Source of the DNA: Halarcobacter mediterraneus
Lineage (GTDB): Bacteria > Campylobacterota > Campylobacteria > Campylobacterales > Arcobacteraceae
DNA length: 64,000 nt
Assembly: GCF_004116625.1 (NCBI RefSeq)
Contig: NZ_NXIE01000003.1
Span: forward strand, 1-64,000
Direction: 5' to 3'
Below are positions 38,729-47,790 of the stretch, piece after piece. Both the position numbers and the translations under genes were made by a program. The notes beneath the pieces are model-generated. The model made no database searches, was not told the DNA's origin, and was given only the letters and a program-made list of their open reading frames with translations. Every line of letters begins with the position of its first letter. The stretch's first letter is position 1.

Positions 38729-39003
38729 AATTTTCTTAAAAAAGATACTTTTGTTTATTTTTTAAACTATACTTTTTATATATAGTATATTTTTTTATCA
38801 TATCTAAACAAATAGATAAACCCTTACTTATTTATCATATTAAAAAGAGATTATATGGTTACTTTTTCACTACTTTTTTCAGTAATAATTAAATATCTAG
38901 AATATTAGTATGGTTAAATTATTAAGACTTTATAGGAAAGTAGTTTAGATTAAATATTTTAGAGAAAAACAAAAAAATATTTAAATAAAGAAGAAGGCTT
39001 GAA
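38729..39003. other. 275-base intergenic region upstream of gabT
   Basis: Very A/T-rich, with no gene that can be supported. A short ATG frame of 17 codons (from about 38854) has no convincing ribosome site. No GG-N10-GC sigma-54 element was found. Presumably it holds the promoter of the gabT-TRAP operon. Confidence 0.5.
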
Positions 39004-40284
39004 ATGAATAACAAAGATTTACAAGAAAGAAAAAACAAAGTTTTCGCAAGAGGTCAAGGAAATGCTTATCCAGTATATGTAAAGGAAGCAAAGAATTCTG
39101 AAATATGGGATGTTGAAGGAAATAGATTTATTGATTTTGGTACAGGTATTGCTGTTTGTAACACAGGACATAGTCATCCAAAGATTATTGAAGCAGTAAA
39201 AAATCAAATTGAAAAATTTAGTCATACTTGTGTAATGGTAAATCCATACGAAGTAGCAGTTGAATTAGCAGAAAAATTAACAAAATTAGCTCCAGGAGAA
39301 ACTGAAAAAAAAGCAATTTTTGTTACAACTGGAGCAGAAGCTGTTGAAAACTGTGTAAAAATTGCAAGAGCACATACAGGAAGAAGAGGAGTTATCGCAT
39401 TTAATGGTGGTTTTCATGGTAGAACAAATCTTACAATGGCACTAACTGGAAAAACAATGCCATATAAAAAAGGTTTTGGACCATTCCCTGCTGAAATTTA
39501 TCACTTACCATATCCAACAGAGTTTAATAATACATCTGTAAAAGATACATTAGTAGCACTTAAAAATCTTTTTAAAGCTGATATTCTACCTGAAGATGTA
39601 GCTGCAATTATAATTGAGCCTATCCAAGGAGAAGGTGGTTTTTATCAAACTCCTGTTGAATTATTAAAAGAACTAAGAGCTATTTGTGATGAGCATGGAA
39701 TTATTTTAATTTTAGATGAAATTCAAACAGGTTTTGCAAGAACTGGAAAAATGTTTTGTACGGAATACTCAGGAATTGAACCTGATTTAATGACTATGGC
39801 AAAAGGTATTGCTGGTGGTTACCCATTATCGGGTGTAGTTGGAAAAGCTGAAATTATGGATACTCCAATACCTGGTGGACTTGGCGGAACTTATGGTGGT
39901 TCACCAGTTGCTTGTGCTGCAGGTTTAGCTGTATTAGATGTAATTGAAGAAGAAAACTTAATTGAGAGAGCAAATGAGGTTGGTGCAATTTTTAGTAAAA
40001 GACTAAATGATTTAAAAGCAAAATTTCCAGACTTAATTACTGATGTAAGAAATAAAGGTGCAATGATTGCACTTGAACTTATGAAAGATGGAGATATTTA
40101 TAATCCAAATGTAGAATTAACTAAAGCAATTACTGCAAATGCAGTTGAGCATGGATTAGTTTTATTATCTTGTGGATTTAATAGTAATGTTATTAGATTT
40201 TTACCAGCACTTACTATTAGTGATGAAACATTAAATGAAGGACTTGATAAATTTGATGAACTTTTTACAAGTTTAGTGAAGTAA
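39004..40284 (+). CDS. gabT: GabT-like 4-aminobutyrate aminotransferase
   Basis: This 426-residue class III aminotransferase is exactly the length of E. coli GabT. The PLP lysine is Lys267 (MAKGIAGGYP) and the cofactor aspartate Asp238 (LDEIQTG). The E. coli GABA-site residues have counterparts: Arg140 in FHGR, Glu210 in QGEGGF and Arg398 near the C-terminus. It should transfer the amino group of GABA or a similar omega-amino acid (beta-alanine or taurine are alternatives) to 2-oxoglutarate, giving a semialdehyde. It heads a plus-strand run with a TRAP transporter and an aldehyde dehydrogenase, which fits import, transamination and oxidation. Confidence 0.82.
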   Translation: MNNKDLQERKNKVFARGQGNAYPVYVKEAKNSEIWDVEGNRFIDFGTGIAVCNTGHSHPKIIEAVKNQIEKFSHTCVMVNPYEVAVELAEKLTKLAPGETEKKAIFVTTGAEAVENCVKIARAHTGRRGVIAFNGGFHGRTNLTMALTGKTMPYKKGFGPFPAEIYHLPYPTEFNNTSVKDTLVALKNLFKADILPEDVAAIIIEPIQGEGGFYQTPVELLKELRAICDEHGIILILDEIQTGFARTGKMFCTEYSGIEPDLMTMAKGIAGGYPLSGVVGKAEIMDTPIPGGLGGTYGGSPVACAAGLAVLDVIEEENLIERANEVGAIFSKRLNDLKAKFPDLITDVRNKGAMIALELMKDGDIYNPNVELTKAITANAVEHGLVLLSCGFNSNVIRFLPALTISDETLNEGLDKFDELFTSLVK

Positions 40285-40298
40285 GTTAACTTATATAT

Positions 40299-40346
40299 AG
40301 GAGGTGTATTCTGAAATATCTATCTATGGAAGCTTTAGAGAAATAA
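40299..40346 (+). promoter_or_regulatory. Orphan Shine-Dalgarno and possible leader peptide
   Basis: AGGAGGTG (40299-40306) is a near-perfect anti-16S match, but no gene with an ATG follows at the right distance. Six bases after GGAGG lies CTG (40311), opening a frame of 11 codons that ends at TAA 40344-40346. An in-frame ATG lies at 40326. It sits in the 110 bases between gabT and the TRAP binding protein gene, which has its own AAGGAG. Confidence 0.3.
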
Positions 40347-40394
40347 GTTTTCATTTATTTTATGAAAAACAAAAACTAAAAAGGAGACGAACTA

Positions 40395-41420
40395 ATGTTA
40401 AAATTATTTTCAAGCATTAAAAGAAATTTAATGACAACATCAATTGTTGCATTATTAGGAATTATGTTTATGGTTGATACTGCAACAGCAGCTCAACATA
40501 ACTGGAGATTTTCAAATCTATATGGTAGAGGTACTGCTTTTGGTGAGCTTTATCAACAATTAGCAAAAGATATTGAAAAAAATACAAATGGTGAAGTAAA
40601 AGTACAAGTACTTTTTTCAGGTGAAGGTGTTGGGGCATCAGGACTATTAGGAGCAACTAAATCTGGTCTGATTACTATGGCTGCACCATTTCAATCAATG
40701 CATGCTGGAGAATTACCTGCAGGTATTGTTGAAATTGGACTTCCAGGGGGAACTGCAGATACTGATGAACTATATAAACTTTTCCATGAAGATGGTTGGG
40801 ATAAAATACTTAAAAAAGCTTACGGATCTCAAGGTTTAACTTGGTTAGAACCATATATTCAACCTCCTGTATATATTATTACAAAAAAACCAATTGAATC
40901 AGTTGAAGACTTCAAAGGTTTAAAAATAAGAGCTCCTGGAGCATATGGTAAGTTTTTAAGAAAACTAGGAGCTTCACCTGTTTCTTTAGCTTGGAGTGAG
41001 ATTTATACTAGTTTGGCTACTGGTGTTATTGATGGTTCAATTGGTTCTAATATGATTGACCATAGAGATGGAAACCACGTTGAAGTTGCTAAATACATGT
41101 ATAAACTACCACTTGCTGGTGCACAAGTTTTACCAATTGTTGTTAATAGAAATGCTTGGAACAAACTTAATGATGCTCAAAAAAAAGGTGTTTATGAAGC
41201 TACTGTAGCTCATGCAAAAGCTCAATTAAAAATGGGTAGAAAATGGGAAAAAGAAGCTGTTGCACAAATGGAAGCAAAAGGTCTTAAATGGTCTCCTGAA
41301 CCATCAAAAGCTGATAAAGAAGCTTGGAAAGAAGCAGGAGCTGGTTTATGGGAAGAGTATTCATCAAAAGACAAATATAGTAAACAATTAATTGATGTTT
41401 TGAAAAAAAATGCTCAATAA
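40395..41420 (+). CDS. dctP: TRAP transporter substrate-binding protein
   Basis: A 341-residue DctP-family protein with a signal peptide cleaved near residue 33 (TATAA-QHNW). The conserved arginine of LKIRAPG, which binds the ligand carboxylate in this family, is at about residue 180, followed by the typical WSEIYTSLATGVIDGS stretch. It captures an organic acid or zwitterion in the periplasm for the DctQM permease encoded next. Together with gabT and ALDH the likely cargo is an amino acid-like or 2-oxo acid compound; the true ligand cannot be read from sequence. Confidence 0.88.
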   Translation: MLKLFSSIKRNLMTTSIVALLGIMFMVDTATAAQHNWRFSNLYGRGTAFGELYQQLAKDIEKNTNGEVKVQVLFSGEGVGASGLLGATKSGLITMAAPFQSMHAGELPAGIVEIGLPGGTADTDELYKLFHEDGWDKILKKAYGSQGLTWLEPYIQPPVYIITKKPIESVEDFKGLKIRAPGAYGKFLRKLGASPVSLAWSEIYTSLATGVIDGSIGSNMIDHRDGNHVEVAKYMYKLPLAGAQVLPIVVNRNAWNKLNDAQKKGVYEATVAHAKAQLKMGRKWEKEAVAQMEAKGLKWSPEPSKADKEAWKEAGAGLWEEYSSKDKYSKQLIDVLKKNAQ

Positions 41421-41437
41421 TTAGTTTAGGCTAAATT

Positions 41438-41983
41438 ATGTTAAAAAAAAGCTTACAAATATTTTGTATAGTAATTGACAAAATTATTATGTGGTTTGGC
41501 AAAGTGGCATCATATCTGATGCCTCTTCTTGCCTTTATAGTTGTATATGAAGTAATTGCAAGATATATTTTTGATGCACCAACAATTTGGGCCTATGATT
41601 TATCTTTGTTCTTATTTGGTTATATTGCAGCTTTAGGAGGAGCTTATGCTCAACAGAAGAGATCTCATATTAATGTAGATATCTTATATTTATCAGTTTC
41701 TCCTAAAGTTAAAAATATTTTCAACATCATATCTTTCTCTCTTGGAGTCTTTTTCTTAATAATCATATTTTATATGGGTGTTACAAAATTTAATGAAGCA
41801 TTAGAATATGGATATAGAAGACAAAGTGAATGGGCACCACCAATGTGGCATTTTTGGCTTATGTTATGTGTTGCAAGTGTTTTGTTTAGTCTACAATTGA
41901 TTAGAGATATTATAACTGAGAGCTATAATTTAATTACTGGTTCTCCATTAGTTGATGAAAAGGAGATAAAAGATGAGTGTTGA
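41438..41983 (+). CDS. dctQ: TRAP transporter small permease subunit
   Basis: A 181-residue protein with four membrane helices, including the YEVIARYIFDAPTIWAYDLS region typical of DctQ subunits. It partners the large permease, which starts inside its last codons (11-base overlap), in a sodium-driven uptake system. Confidence 0.88.
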   Translation: MLKKSLQIFCIVIDKIIMWFGKVASYLMPLLAFIVVYEVIARYIFDAPTIWAYDLSLFLFGYIAALGGAYAQQKRSHINVDILYLSVSPKVKNIFNIISFSLGVFFLIIIFYMGVTKFNEALEYGYRRQSEWAPPMWHFWLMLCVASVLFSLQLIRDIITESYNLITGSPLVDEKEIKDEC

Positions 41984-43298
41984 ATTATTAACTGTTATCT
42001 TATTATTTTGCATTTTAATTTTCTTTGCATTAGGAGCACCAGTAGGATTAGCACTAGGTGGAATAGCAATGCTTGTCGGATACTTCACTTGGGGAGATGG
42101 AATTTTTAATGTTATTCCAACAACTGTTGAAGCAACATTTTTTAGCTTCATTTTATTAGCAATCCCTCTTTATATATATATGGGACAACTTCTAACCCAC
42201 TCCGGAATTGGTGATGCAATGTTTAAAGCAAGTCAAATGATGATTGGAAGAATTAGAGGTTCTCTTGCTATTAGTGTAGTTTTTATTTGTTCTATGATTG
42301 GAGCTATGGTTGGTATTATTGGAGCAGGAATTATGAGTTCTGGTAGTATTGCTTTAAAGCCAATGCTTGATGCAGGATACAATAGAAGATTAGCACTAGG
42401 TACAATTATGGCAGGTGGGGCATTAGGAATTTTAATTCCTCCAAGTATTCCAATGATTATGTTTGCAGCCTCTACACAAAATTCTGTAGGAAGAATGTTT
42501 TTAGGAGCTATGGTTCCTGCACTTGTAACTATTACTTTACTAATTGCTTATATAGTAATAAGTTCAAGATTGAACCCAGAAAATGCACCTTTACTTAGTG
42601 AAAACAATCCTGGTTTACCTGAATTAAAAGGTAAAGAAAAATTAAGAGTATTTAGAGATGGTTTTCTGTCTATAGGTTTGATTTTTGTTGTACTAGGAAG
42701 TATCATAAGTGGTATAGCAACTCCAACTGAATCAGGGGCATTGGGGGTTGCAGGAGCTATACTACTTGCTATATTTTTTAAACGTTTTAAATTAGGAATG
42801 ATAAAAACAGTAGGTTTACAAACAGGTATTCTTGTAAGTGTAGCAATGTGGATCATTTTAGGTGCTTCTGTTTTTAGTAATTTTCATTTATTAATGGGAA
42901 TTCAAGGAATGATTGCTAACTTTACTCATGGACTAGATTTACCTCCAATTATGATTATAATAATGTTTCAATTGATAATGCTATTTTTAGGATTTATTAT
43001 TGATGAATTTATTATTGTATTAATGTGTGCTCCTTTATTCACACCAATTGCAGTATCTCTTGGATATGATCCGATTTGGTTTGGTGTTTTAATGATTATT
43101 AATATTTTAATTGCTGTTCAAACCCCTCCTTACGGCTTTGCACTATTTTATTTAAAAGGTATTGCACCACCTGAGGTTGGAATGGGAGAAATATATAAAT
43201 CAGTTACACCATTTATTTTAGTTAATTTTACAGTCCTAGTTATTTGTATGGTTTTTCCAGAAATTGTTTTATGGTTACCAGACAAAATTATGGGATAA
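41973..43298 (+). CDS. dctM: TRAP transporter large permease subunit
   Basis: This 441-residue DctM subunit with about 12 helices has the re-entrant region ILIPPSIPMIMFA and the matching second-half region VQTPPYGFALFYL. It moves substrate with sodium ions across the inner membrane. It is followed nine bases later by a universal stress protein gene, an arrangement known from other TRAP operons such as the ectoine system with TeaD. Confidence 0.92.
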   Translation: MSVELLTVILLFCILIFFALGAPVGLALGGIAMLVGYFTWGDGIFNVIPTTVEATFFSFILLAIPLYIYMGQLLTHSGIGDAMFKASQMMIGRIRGSLAISVVFICSMIGAMVGIIGAGIMSSGSIALKPMLDAGYNRRLALGTIMAGGALGILIPPSIPMIMFAASTQNSVGRMFLGAMVPALVTITLLIAYIVISSRLNPENAPLLSENNPGLPELKGKEKLRVFRDGFLSIGLIFVVLGSIISGIATPTESGALGVAGAILLAIFFKRFKLGMIKTVGLQTGILVSVAMWIILGASVFSNFHLLMGIQGMIANFTHGLDLPPIMIIIMFQLIMLFLGFIIDEFIIVLMCAPLFTPIAVSLGYDPIWFGVLMIINILIAVQTPPYGFALFYLKGIAPPEVGMGEIYKSVTPFILVNFTVLVICMVFPEIVLWLPDKIMG

Positions 43299-43307
43299 AG
43301 GAAAAAA

Positions 43308-43745
43308 ATGTTCAAAAATATTTTAGTACCATTACATTTAGATTATACAGATAATCATGAAAAACTTTTTGCAGGGGCATTGGAAATTCTAGATAGAGAT
43401 GAAGGTAAACTTTCACTACTTTATGTTAATGAAAATAAAGCCCATGGTTCTGTTTATCCAATTTTTGATGAAGAAAATGAAAAGCACTATAATCATAGTG
43501 CTTTTGTAGAATTAAAAAGAATTGCAAAGAAACACTCTTTACCAGAGGATAAAATATCTTTTAATATTAGAGATGGTTCAGCCCATAGAGAAATACTTGA
43601 AGAAGCAAGAAGAATTAAAAGTGATGCAATTGTAATGATGGCAACAAAACCTGGACTTAGTAGTTATTTTATTAGTAGTACACCTGAACGTGTTGTAAGA
43701 CATGCTGCTTGTTCAGTTTTTGTAATTAGACTTACAGAATATTAA
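43308..43745 (+). CDS. Universal stress protein family (UspA)
   Basis: A 145-residue UspA-fold protein with N-terminal NILVPLHLD, a central alpha/beta fold and a C-terminal segment that is not a perfect match to the ATP-binding G-2x-G-9x-G motif (GLSSYFISSTPERVV), so nucleotide binding is uncertain. Located in the TRAP operon, it probably modulates the transporter, as TeaD does for TeaABC. It is separated by 29 bases from ALDH copy 2. Confidence 0.82.
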   Translation: MFKNILVPLHLDYTDNHEKLFAGALEILDRDEGKLSLLYVNENKAHGSVYPIFDEENEKHYNHSAFVELKRIAKKHSLPEDKISFNIRDGSAHREILEEARRIKSDAIVMMATKPGLSSYFISSTPERVVRHAACSVFVIRLTEY

Positions 43746-43765
43746 AATTTAAATTATAAATTAAG

Positions 43766-45175
43766 AGGAAAAGAATGAAAACAATAGAAGTAAAATCACC
43801 ATATGATGATAGCGTAGTTGGAGAAGTTCCATTTACAAGTATTGAAGGTGTTGAAAAAGCAATTGATATTGCACATGAAAGATTTTTAGATGTTGATAAC
43901 TGGATTCCTAAGTTTAAAAGAGTTGAAATCTTAGAAAAGCTTATGGAAATTATGTCTTCTCAAGTTGAAGAACTTACTATTCTTTGTGCTAGTGAAGGTG
44001 GTAAACCTTACATTGATTCTAAAGTTGAAGTTCAAAGAGCTATCAATGGTGTTAAGATTGCTATTGAGCAAATTGGTTTACAAGAAGGTCATGAAATTGC
44101 TATGGGTCATACTGCTTCATCTGCAAACAGAATGGCTTATACTATGAAAGAACCTATTGGGGTTGTTGCTGCTATCTCTGCATTTAACCATCCTTTTAAC
44201 TTAGCTATTCACCAAGTGATCCCTGCTCTTGCTGTTGGTTGTCCTGTTATTATTAGACCTGCTACTCAAACTCCTATGTCTGCTGTTAGACTTATCGAGT
44301 TACTTAAAGAAGCTGGTCTTCCTGATGGTTGGGCTCAAGCTGTTGTTTGTGATAGACAAGGTGGAGAGTTATTAGTTACATCTCCTAAGACTGCTTTCTT
44401 TACTTTTATTGGTTCTGGTCCTGTTGGTTGGTATCTTAATTCTAAATCATCTCCTGGTACTAGATCTGCTTTAGAGCATGGTGGAGTTGCTCCTGTTATT
44501 GTTGAGCCTGATGCTGACATTGATGCTATGATCCCTGATTTAGGTAAAGGTGGTTTTTATCATGCTGGGCAAGTTTGTGTTTCTGTTCAGAGAGTTTATG
44601 TTCATGAATCTATTGTTGATGATGTTGCTTCTAGATTAACTGACTATGCTTCTAAGCTTGTTGTTGGTAACCAATTAGATCCTAAAACTGAAGTTGGTCC
44701 ACTTATTAACAATGCTGAAGTTGACAGAGTTGAAGAGTGGGTTAATGAGGCTGTTACTAAAGGTGGTAAAATTTTAACTGGTGGTAAGAGAATCTCTAAT
44801 TCTTGTTATGAGCCTACTGTTATTTTAAATCCTTCTGATGACGCTATTGTTTCTCAGAAAGAGGTATTTGGTCCTGTTGTTATTATTTATTCATACAAAG
44901 ACATTAATGAGGCTATTTCTAGAGCTAATTCTTTAGATGTTTCTTTCCAAGCTGCTGTATTCACTAAGAACATTGACACTGCTTTAAAATCTGTTAAGAA
45001 ATTAAATGGTACTACTATTATGGTTAATGATCATACTGCATTTAGAGTTGACTGGATGCCGTTTGGTGGTGCTAAAACTTCTGGTTTAGGTTTAGGTGGT
45101 ATCCCTGATTCTATGAATGAAATGCAAAATCAAAAAATGATGGTTATTAAATCTCCTGAGTTATAATCCTCTTTT
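43766..45175 (+). repeat. Direct repeat A (ALDH unit, copy 2)
   Basis: The second copy of the 1,410-base unit at 32652-34061, same orientation, offset 11,114 bases. The only mismatch noticed is C at 43813 against T at 32699. Homologous recombination between the copies could delete or amplify the segment that lies between. Confidence 0.95.
43775..45166 (+). CDS. Aldehyde dehydrogenase, copy 2
   Basis: The protein is identical over all 463 residues to the one at 32661-34052, with the same catalytic Cys268, Glu234 and Asn138, and the Arg161 substitution for the cofactor-site lysine. In this position it ends the gabT-dctPQM-usp run, so it is the obvious enzyme for oxidising the semialdehyde made by GabT. 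The first copy serves the TPP-enzyme unit. Its upstream sequence differs from copy 1 beyond the shared AGGAAAAGA ribosome site, so the two copies are under separate control. Confidence 0.88.
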   Translation: MKTIEVKSPYDDSVVGEVPFTSIEGVEKAIDIAHERFLDVDNWIPKFKRVEILEKLMEIMSSQVEELTILCASEGGKPYIDSKVEVQRAINGVKIAIEQIGLQEGHEIAMGHTASSANRMAYTMKEPIGVVAAISAFNHPFNLAIHQVIPALAVGCPVIIRPATQTPMSAVRLIELLKEAGLPDGWAQAVVCDRQGGELLVTSPKTAFFTFIGSGPVGWYLNSKSSPGTRSALEHGGVAPVIVEPDADIDAMIPDLGKGGFYHAGQVCVSVQRVYVHESIVDDVASRLTDYASKLVVGNQLDPKTEVGPLINNAEVDRVEEWVNEAVTKGGKILTGGKRISNSCYEPTVILNPSDDAIVSQKEVFGPVVIIYSYKDINEAISRANSLDVSFQAAVFTKNIDTALKSVKKLNGTTIMVNDHTAFRVDWMPFGGAKTSGLGLGGIPDSMNEMQNQKMMVIKSPEL

Positions 45176-45193
45176 ACTTATTTTTACTCTATT

Positions 45194-45225
45194 GAGAAGA
45201 GGAACTCTTTTTTCTCCCTCTTCTC
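45194..45225 (+). terminator. Possible terminator after ALDH copy 2
   Basis: GAGAAGAGG (45194-45202) pairs with CCTCTTCTC (45217-45225); an alternative shorter hairpin is followed by a T run at 45208-45213. Weaker than the terminator of copy 1. Confidence 0.4.
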
Positions 45226-45253
45226 TCTTACCTTACTTTTTTAGGATTAAAAA

Positions 45254-46219
45254 TTGAATCAAATCAAAACATTTTTTAAAAAATATGAAAATAGTCCCAC
45301 TTATTTACTTATAATTGGACTTATTGCTGCACTTTTTTTCTCTGCTACCTTTCTAATAAATAGAGCAATATCTCTTGATGGTGGGCATTGGTATTGGTCT
45401 GCATCCTTACGTTTTTTATTTACTATAATTTTTATATCAATTGGATTTATTTTTTTTAAAGGTTTCTCATATTTTAAATTAGTAATGAATGAATATATAA
45501 AAAACTTTAAATTCTGGAGTATAGCAGGAAGCATAGGGTTTGGTTTCTTCTATTCTTTAATTTGTTATGCTTCATATTATTCTCCAGCTTGGATTATTGC
45601 TACTACATTTCAATTTACAATTCTAGCCTCATTGTTTGTTCTTTCATTTTTTGGTAAAAAACTATCAAAGAAAATTTGGGCAATAACATTAATGATTTTT
45701 ATCGGTGTAACCCTTGTAAATATAAGTCATTTTAATATTAATAATCTTGAGCTTTTACTCCTTGGTTTTTTACCAGTTTTAATTGCTGCATTTTCATTTC
45801 CTATTGGAAATCAAATGGTTTGGGAAGAGAAAGAAAGAAGAAAAAATAATAATGAAGATATTTCAATAATAAAAAATAGTTTTGTAAAAATCTTTTTACT
45901 TACACTAGGAAGTTTACCTTTATGGATAGTTTTATTCTTTATTACTGATTCACAAATACCTAGTAAAGAACAATATATAAATGTTGCTTTAATTACAATA
46001 TTTTCTGGAATTATTGCAACTTCACTTTTTTTATATGCCCGCTCTTTATGTAATACACCCCACAAGTTAGTACTTGTAGACTCTACTCAATCAGGAGATG
46101 TTTTCTTTTCTTTATTAGGAGAATTAATATTATTAAATGTTGCACTTCCTAATACAATAGGAATATTTGGAATAATAATAACCGTTGTAGGTCTATTATT
46201 TTTAATAAGACTAAAATAA
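45254..46219 (+). CDS. DMT-superfamily exporter, multidrug-type
   Basis: A 321-residue integral membrane protein with about ten helices and two EamA/EmrE-like halves, matching the family named multidrug resistance efflux transporter. The start is TTG at 45254 after AGGAT, and the first helix follows at a normal distance. It would export small molecules by proton exchange; the substrate is unknown. It is convergent with the nuclease gene and shares its terminator. It is not obviously part of the upstream catabolic run. Confidence 0.7.
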   Translation: MNQIKTFFKKYENSPTYLLIIGLIAALFFSATFLINRAISLDGGHWYWSASLRFLFTIIFISIGFIFFKGFSYFKLVMNEYIKNFKFWSIAGSIGFGFFYSLICYASYYSPAWIIATTFQFTILASLFVLSFFGKKLSKKIWAITLMIFIGVTLVNISHFNINNLELLLLGFLPVLIAAFSFPIGNQMVWEEKERRKNNNEDISIIKNSFVKIFLLTLGSLPLWIVLFFITDSQIPSKEQYINVALITIFSGIIATSLFLYARSLCNTPHKLVLVDSTQSGDVFFSLLGELILLNVALPNTIGIFGIIITVVGLLFLIRLK

Positions 46220-46220
46220 A

Positions 46221-46251
46221 ATTTAAAAGAGGGAACTTTCCTCTTTTAAAT
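46221..46251. terminator. Bidirectional terminator between convergent genes
   Basis: A 12-base perfect stem (46221-46232 with 46240-46251) with a 7-base loop, between the exporter stop and the nuclease stop codon, which it overlaps. Confidence 0.75.
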
Positions 46252-47592
46252 ATATATTCTTTCTTTCTTTTTTACAATATGTACTTTACTTTCTAATTCA
46301 TCATTAATTTTTTCTTTAAAAATTTTCAACCTTTGCTCATCTCCATGAATTAAATAGATACAAAATACATCTTTTAAATCTTTCACAAAATTAATTAAAT
46401 CCCCTTGGTCTGCATGGGCTGAAAAACCATTAATAACTTCTATATCTGCTTTTACTTTTATATGGGTATCATCTATTTTTATTGTTTCATTTGCACTATC
46501 TGATATTTTTCTTCCAAGTGTTCCTGGAACTTGAAAGCCTACAAATATTACTTTATTTCTAGGATCTTGTAAATATCTAACTAAATGGTATTTTATTCTA
46601 CCACCTTCACACATACCAGACCCAGCAATAATAATTTTAGGACCTGCTACTTCATTGATACGTATTGATTCTTCTTTTAATAAAGTTACTTTTAATTCTT
46701 TAAAAGAAAAGGGGTCATTCCCTTCTTCAAAGACTGTTTTTATTTCATCATTCATTAAATAAGGAAACTTCTTAAATACTTTTGTAACATTAGTAGCTAA
46801 AGGAGCATCTAAATAAACTGGGATATTTGACAATAAACCTTCTTCACTCATTTGTTTTAATAAATACAATAATTCTTGAGTTCTTTCTAAAGCAAAAGAA
46901 GGTAATAAAACAACGCCGCCATTATTTATAGTTTTTAAAATATTCTCTTTAAAACTATTAATTGAAATATTTAAGTCATCATGTAGCCTATCACCATACG
47001 TAGACTCTAGAAAAATATAATTACCCTTTTCCCAAGCTTGAACAGAAGAAGTAATAATTCTTGAATCTTGACCTAAATCTCCAGAAAAAATAGCACTTTT
47101 ATCCATACCATCTTCTTTATATTCAATTTTTAAACTCGCCGAACCTAAAATATGTCCTGCATTTTTAAATGAGATTTTTATGTCTTCTGATAATTGCATA
47201 CTTTCATTATATTCTAAAAAAGTTCCAAAACATCGTAAAGTTGGTTCCACATCATTTTCATTATAAATTGGGTTTTTACTCTCTTGAATAATTCCAGCTG
47301 CATTTGCCAACATTAATTTTGCTATTTCATAAGTAGCTCTTGTAGAGATGATTTTTTTATTAAAGCCTTCTTTAACTAATAAAGGTAATCTTCCAATATG
47401 ATCTAAATGAGCATGAGTGATAATAACATAATCAATTTCACTAGGGTCAAACTCAAACTCTTCAATATTTAACTCTTCATCTCTTCCTTGAAAGAGACCA
47501 CAATCAACTAAAATCTTTAAATAACCTACTTCAAGAAGATGACAAGAACCTGTTACTCCTTGAGCTGCACCATAAGACGAATAATAAGCCAT
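46246..47592 (-). CDS. Beta-CASP metallo-beta-lactamase-fold nuclease
   Basis: A 448-residue metallo-hydrolase with HAHLDH at 60-65 (zinc ligands), FSGDLG, and the beta-CASP insert and closing motifs (GSGMCEGGRI, GFSAHADQGDL, LIHGDE). Proteins of this kind (CPSF73/RNase J relatives) cut or trim RNA, and some act as general nucleases. It is a complete protein with an ordinary N-terminus. A single gene, divergent from sucC. Confidence 0.85.
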   Translation of the reverse strand: MAYYSSYGAAQGVTGSCHLLEVGYLKILVDCGLFQGRDEELNIEEFEFDPSEIDYVIITHAHLDHIGRLPLLVKEGFNKKIISTRATYEIAKLMLANAAGIIQESKNPIYNENDVEPTLRCFGTFLEYNESMQLSEDIKISFKNAGHILGSASLKIEYKEDGMDKSAIFSGDLGQDSRIITSSVQAWEKGNYIFLESTYGDRLHDDLNISINSFKENILKTINNGGVVLLPSFALERTQELLYLLKQMSEEGLLSNIPVYLDAPLATNVTKVFKKFPYLMNDEIKTVFEEGNDPFSFKELKVTLLKEESIRINEVAGPKIIIAGSGMCEGGRIKYHLVRYLQDPRNKVIFVGFQVPGTLGRKISDSANETIKIDDTHIKVKADIEVINGFSAHADQGDLINFVKDLKDVFCIYLIHGDEQRLKIFKEKINDELESKVHIVKKKERIYI

Positions 47593-47715
47593 AATTTTCC
47601 TTTATATTTATAAGGAATGATACAATCTTTTCAATTGATTTATGATTAGATATTTTTTAAGTTTTTTTAATATCATATTAAGCTTAAGGACTATTACAAG
47701 ATAGTTTTGATATAA

Positions 47716-47790
47716 GTTCCTATTTGAAAACATTTTATAAGATAATATAATAGGTTCCTATGAAAAGTGGAGCCACTTTGAAAGGAACTT
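47716..47790 (+). promoter_or_regulatory. GTTCCTAT repeats and hairpin at the sucC start
   Basis: GTTCCTAT occurs at 47716-47723 and 47754-47761, flanking the promoter, and the complement AGGAAC at 47783-47788 is the sucC ribosome site itself. Between the last two lies a perfect AAAGTG/CACTTT hairpin (47764-47769 with 47774-47779). The elements could be operator repeats in DNA or, if transcription starts upstream of 47754, a nested stem hiding the ribosome site. Confidence 0.45.
47724..47751 (+). promoter_or_regulatory. Promoter of sucCD
   Basis: TTGAAA (47724-47729) and TATAAT (47746-47751) are separated by 16 bases, placing the transcription start near 47758, about 35 bases before the canonical sucC ATG. 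Confidence 0.6.

Noticed and set aside
38729-39003. Sigma-54 promoter or small gene before gabT
   Set aside because: No GG-N10-GC element, and the only short ATG frame (17 codons) lacks a convincing ribosome site.
32652-45175. Composite transposon bounded by the two ALDH copies
   Set aside because: There is no transposase, no terminal inverted repeat and no target duplication; the repeat is a metabolic gene.
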